From contig CAJUGT010000162.1 of assembly GCA_910586435.1 (NCBI GenBank), positions 1 to 8,179 on the forward strand: a DNA stretch of 8,179 nt, written 5' to 3'. The stretch comes from an uncultured Acetatifactor sp. GTDB taxonomy: Bacteria > Bacillota > Clostridia > Lachnospirales > Lachnospiraceae. A model generated the notes under the pieces. The model had not been told where the DNA came from and ran no database searches. It saw only the letters and a list, made by a program, of their open reading frames with translations. A program made the translations under genes and the position numbers. Shown piece after piece: positions 5,942-8,179 of this stretch (the first letter of the stretch is position 1; every line of letters starts with the position of its first letter).

Positions 5942-7684
5942 ATGGCAAAGCGCAGAGTATATAAATCTATTATAAGATTGTTTTTGGTGATTTTGCTGAT
6001 ATATGGCGTCGGAGGTTGCTATTGGGGGCATGAAGCAGGCCGTCTGACTATTCTTTCGGGACTGCCTTTGGTGGGACCGGAATTGGTATGCCGGGCGGCG
6101 GGAGCAGATTTTTCTCAGGATAGGGTATTGTTTATCAGTTCTTATTCTTATGCCTGGGACACTGTCCAGATGCAGATGGAAGGAATTCGTGACGGATTGG
6201 GCAACGGTGTTGTTCTGGACTATGAATTTATGGACACCAAGAGGGTGGATGATGAGGAGGCTTTAAGGCTATTTCATGATGGCCTGGCATATCGTTTATC
6301 AAAGTTGGAGCCCTATGATGTGGTAATTCTTGGGGATGACGCAGCGTTAAAATTTGCTTTGGAATACAGGGAGGAATTGTTTCAGGATATTCCGCTGGTT
6401 TTTGAGGGGGTCAACAGTGAGGAGCTGGCCCGGAAAGCTGTTGCGGAGCCGGCGGTGGCAGGAGTGATAGAGACATTGTCGGTGGCGGAAAACATTGAAC
6501 TGGGTCTTAGAATTAATCCTTCTGCCAAAAAAGTAGTGGCCATTGTGGATGATACCCTTACGGGTGAAGCGGTGAGGCAGGGGCTGAATCAATATATGGA
6601 AAGCAATCCGGAAATGGAATATTCGGAGATTAATTCGTCACAGCTTACCACGCCGTATTTAAAACTGGCCCTCAAAAGCGTGAATAAAAACAGTATATTG
6701 ATATATATCACCATGACGGAGGATGCTGACGGGAAAAAGTATACAAGCTTTGAGGCGGTTAAGATGATTGCCGAACACGCAAGCGTACCGGCGCTGCGCA
6801 TGGTAGAGGGTGGTATTGGTGAAGGATTGCTTGGTGGAAATGTTGTATCCATGTACAAATCGGGGGAACTTGCGGCGCAGCTTGCAAAGGAAATTATGAA
6901 GGGCAACCTGGAACAAATGGGAACCATTGTGGACAGTCCTGTAATGTATTGTGTGGATGCGGATGTCATGGAAAAGTTTGACATCAGTATGTCTGTATTA
7001 CCGGAGGGCACAGTGGTTGTCAATGAGAAAGAAACGTTTTTTGAGAAGAACAGGGAAGTTCTGGTACCCGGTATTGTGCTGATAGGAGCGTTGGTGGTAA
7101 TTATTGGATGGGTTACTTTTGACAATTACAGACGCAGGAAACTGATGATGCAGCTGAAGGAAACAGGAAAAATATTGGAATCTGCCTCACAGCATGACTT
7201 TCTAACGGGAATTTCCAATCGAAGTAAGTTCATGGATGACTTGAAGCAGCAGATTGACATGAAAAAACCCTGTACTGTTATTATGATAGATATTGATGAC
7301 TTTAAGAACATAAATGATACATTGGGGCATACCGCAGGGGATGAAGCGCTTCAGCAGGTAGCGGGCAGGCTGAAAGAGATGGGAACGGAGTTGCTTACGC
7401 CGTATCGTTTTGCGGGGGATGAGTTTATCCTTATATTGAAGAGCAGTAACAGCAAGATTGTGGAGAAGACTGCGTATCAATGCCGTCAGATTTTTACCAG
7501 ACCTTTTAACCTATCAGGAAAAGAGGCCAGAGTGTGCGGAAGTATTGGAATTGCCTCATATCCGAAAGACACGGAAGATATGGAGCAGCTGGTAATTTAT
7601 GCGGACGACGCAATGTATCATGTGAAAAAGAGTGGAAAAAACGATTTTTCCTTTTATCAAAGTGAAGAAACTGGAAAGTCATAA
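5942..7684 (+). CDS. Periplasmic-binding-like sensor with GGDEF domain (diguanylate cyclase)
   Basis: A 580-residue membrane sensor predicted to make cyclic di-GMP. The N-terminus has a basic stretch then a hydrophobic segment at about 10-25 ending in VGGC (Cys26). This is a signal anchor or a poor lipobox. Residues 61-345 form an ABC-type substrate-binding-like domain (ABC_sub_bind type: VLFISSYSYAWDTV, then the VVILGDDAAL and IPLVFEGVNSEE strands), presumably binding a ligand outside the cell. A membrane helix spans about 373-395. The GGDEF domain runs from about 417 to 575. It keeps DFLTGISNR (419-427), metal Asp450 in MIDIDDFKNIND, and the LGHTAGDEAL loop. The signature motif reads AGDEF (491-495) instead of GGDEF, a variant reported in active cyclases. 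No RxxD inhibitory site precedes it. No EAL or HD-GYP partner is in view. The start follows GGGGGAAG (5930-5937). Confidence 0.92.
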   Translation: MAKRRVYKSIIRLFLVILLIYGVGGCYWGHEAGRLTILSGLPLVGPELVCRAAGADFSQDRVLFISSYSYAWDTVQMQMEGIRDGLGNGVVLDYEFMDTKRVDDEEALRLFHDGLAYRLSKLEPYDVVILGDDAALKFALEYREELFQDIPLVFEGVNSEELARKAVAEPAVAGVIETLSVAENIELGLRINPSAKKVVAIVDDTLTGEAVRQGLNQYMESNPEMEYSEINSSQLTTPYLKLALKSVNKNSILIYITMTEDADGKKYTSFEAVKMIAEHASVPALRMVEGGIGEGLLGGNVVSMYKSGELAAQLAKEIMKGNLEQMGTIVDSPVMYCVDADVMEKFDISMSVLPEGTVVVNEKETFFEKNREVLVPGIVLIGALVVIIGWVTFDNYRRRKLMMQLKETGKILESASQHDFLTGISNRSKFMDDLKQQIDMKKPCTVIMIDIDDFKNINDTLGHTAGDEALQQVAGRLKEMGTELLTPYRFAGDEFILILKSSNSKIVEKTAYQCRQIFTRPFNLSGKEARVCGSIGIASYPKDTEDMEQLVIYADDAMYHVKKSGKNDFSFYQSEETGKS

Positions 7685-7730
7685 GAACAGAGTGGTAAGG
7701 GGGGGCTGTTCAGATAGTGGAATTGGTCTT

Positions 7731-7751
7731 TCATAGCAAATTGGACGGCAT
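7731..7751 (+). repeat. Copy 2 of the 21-base direct repeat
   Basis: Matches 5781-5801 at 18 of 21 bases. Its last seven or so bases overlap the left end of the palindromic element, including the GACGGC that is shared with the repeat copy at 60-65. It may therefore mark the true boundary or an insertion target of that element. Confidence 0.6.
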
Positions 7752-7920
7752 CCGGGGCATGGGGGTTACGTTCGGCCCGGGCAACGCCTGCGATGAACTA
7801 AGCGTCAACTTCGGCTAGGACACATAAGTACTGTGTCCAAGCCTGCGTAGACGCTGGATTTCATCTCCGGTCTAAGGGCGCCCTCCTGTGCTGTCACGTA
7901 ACCCCCCATGCCCCGGACAC
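7744..7920 (+). repeat. Complete GC-rich palindromic element (structured RNA or MITE candidate)
   Basis: The arm at 7751-7771 pairs with 7896-7917 over 21 pairs with one bulged C. Inside it lie, in order: a probable GGG-CAA-CGCC (7779-7788) pairing with GGCGCCC (7877-7883); GATGAA (7792-7797) with TTCATC (7860-7865); a CTAA / TGGAT internal loop; GCGTC (7802-7806) with GACGC (7850-7854); and a terminal hairpin GGCT-A-GGACACA (7813-7824) with TGTGTCC-A-AGCC (7832-7843) and loop TAAGTAC. The whole folds as a rod with defined internal loops. Blocks 7772-7789 and 7855-7885 recur in the copies at 1-65 and 8111-8179. No transposase or protein-coding frame is inside, no clear target duplication flanks it, and no T run follows, so it is not simply a terminator. 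I do not recognise a named family. Confidence 0.85.
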
Positions 7921-8110
7921 CTGTTTCTCCGAAAGTTTTACAATACAAGTACTTGGTTTGACGCAATATGAGGATAATAAATCAGCTTTACATAATTCCT
8001 CAACTTTTTGTATCTCAACGGATAAACAATGGGTCCAGCGTTTGATATATATCATTTATATGTATTAGACACATTCTTTTTGGCCTTTATTAACAACACT
8101 TGCAACAATA
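7921..8110. other. AT-rich spacer between two inverted repeat copies, no gene seen
   Basis: About 190 bases with no credible reading frame, ribosome site or RNA gene on either strand. It contains two short perfect palindromes, CAAGTACTTG (7946-7955) and TGATATATATCA (8043-8054), neither assignable to a function. The composition is clearly more AT-rich than the flanking repeat copies. Confidence 0.6.
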
Positions 8111-8179
8111 CAGGCGGCTGGGGTGGGGGAAGCTCTGCGAAAGCACTTGAGGGCGCCCTTAGACCGGAGACGGAATCCA
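8111..8179 (-). repeat. Partial copy of GC-rich palindromic repeat (right end)
   Basis: Read on the minus strand this is the 3' half of the same family. Bases 8149-8179 are the reverse complement of 7855-7885 with 29 of 31 identities. A GTGCTTTC-type block (near 8139-8146) corresponds to GTGCTGTC at 7888-7895. The outer arm GGCGGCTGGGGTGGGGGAA (8113-8131) differs from that of the full copy but is complementary to 44-62 at 18 of 19 positions. It therefore belongs to the same subfamily as the copy at 1-65. The window ends in mid-element. Confidence 0.8.

Noticed and set aside
6589..7125. A 178-codon minus-strand open frame
   Set aside because: It lies wholly antisense to the GGDEF sensor gene, with low-complexity Ser/Thr/Pro composition typical of a shadow frame.
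7685..7711. GAACAG/CTGTTC hairpin as terminator of the GGDEF gene
   Set aside because: The stem is six pairs with a 15-base G-rich loop and no T run follows.
1..8179. The edge repeats as terminal inverted repeats of one 8-kb transposon
   Set aside because: The interior is housekeeping genes without transposase, both edge copies are incomplete units in the same orientation, and a third copy lies inside.
1..8179. CRISPR array, defence system or prophage
   Set aside because: No regularly spaced direct repeats and no cas, nuclease, integrase or phage structural genes are present.

Overview
The window looks like a chromosomal segment from a low-to-mid GC Clostridia bacterium, most likely a Lachnospiraceae / Clostridium cluster XIVa gut anaerobe. 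The reasons are strong AGGAGG-type ribosome sites, a DUF5688 protein (a family I know chiefly from these bacteria), an EF-P with the Bacillus/Clostridium-style Lys32, a glutamate dehydrogenase close to the Clostridium symbiosum enzyme in layout, and GC-rich palindromic intergenic repeats in otherwise AT-rich spacers. No taxonomic search was possible, so the family is an inference.

Layout, all genes on the + strand: the edge of a GC-rich palindromic repeat (1-65); efp (227-784); a DUF5688 protein (885-1913, GTG start); a tRNA-Arg(CCG) gene (1996-2067) with a consensus promoter and a perfect 15-bp inverted repeat enclosing it; a membrane-anchored protein with two C-terminal SH3b repeats (2179-3471) closed by a strong terminator; a 143-residue helical protein of unknown function (3596-4027); gdhA (4286-5620) behind a clear promoter and a ~135-nt leader with a terminator-like hairpin; a structured intergenic repeat and a bidirectional terminator (5621-5870); a sensor protein with a periplasmic-binding-like domain, membrane segment and GGDEF domain (5942-7684); then about 495 bases without a gene.

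The genes do not form one pathway. They cover translation (EF-P, tRNA-Arg), nitrogen assimilation (GDH), cell-surface functions (SH3b protein) and cyclic-di-GMP signalling (GGDEF protein). Terminators at 3496-3531 and 5830-5863 and separate promoters upstream of the tRNA, gdhA and the GGDEF gene indicate mostly independent transcription units. The SH3b gene may be read through from the tRNA promoter, because no terminator is visible between them.

The least explained content is non-coding. A complete ~175-bp rod-like palindromic element at 7744-7920 shares two conserved blocks with partial copies at both edges of the window (1-65 and 8111-8179, opposite orientation). The outer arms differ in sequence between copies but remain complementary, the pattern expected of a conserved structured RNA or of a MITE family with conserved secondary structure. 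I do not recognise it as a named family. Secondary points of interest are the leader-trailer pairing around the tRNA, the gdhA leader hairpin, and a second unrelated structured repeat behind gdhA.
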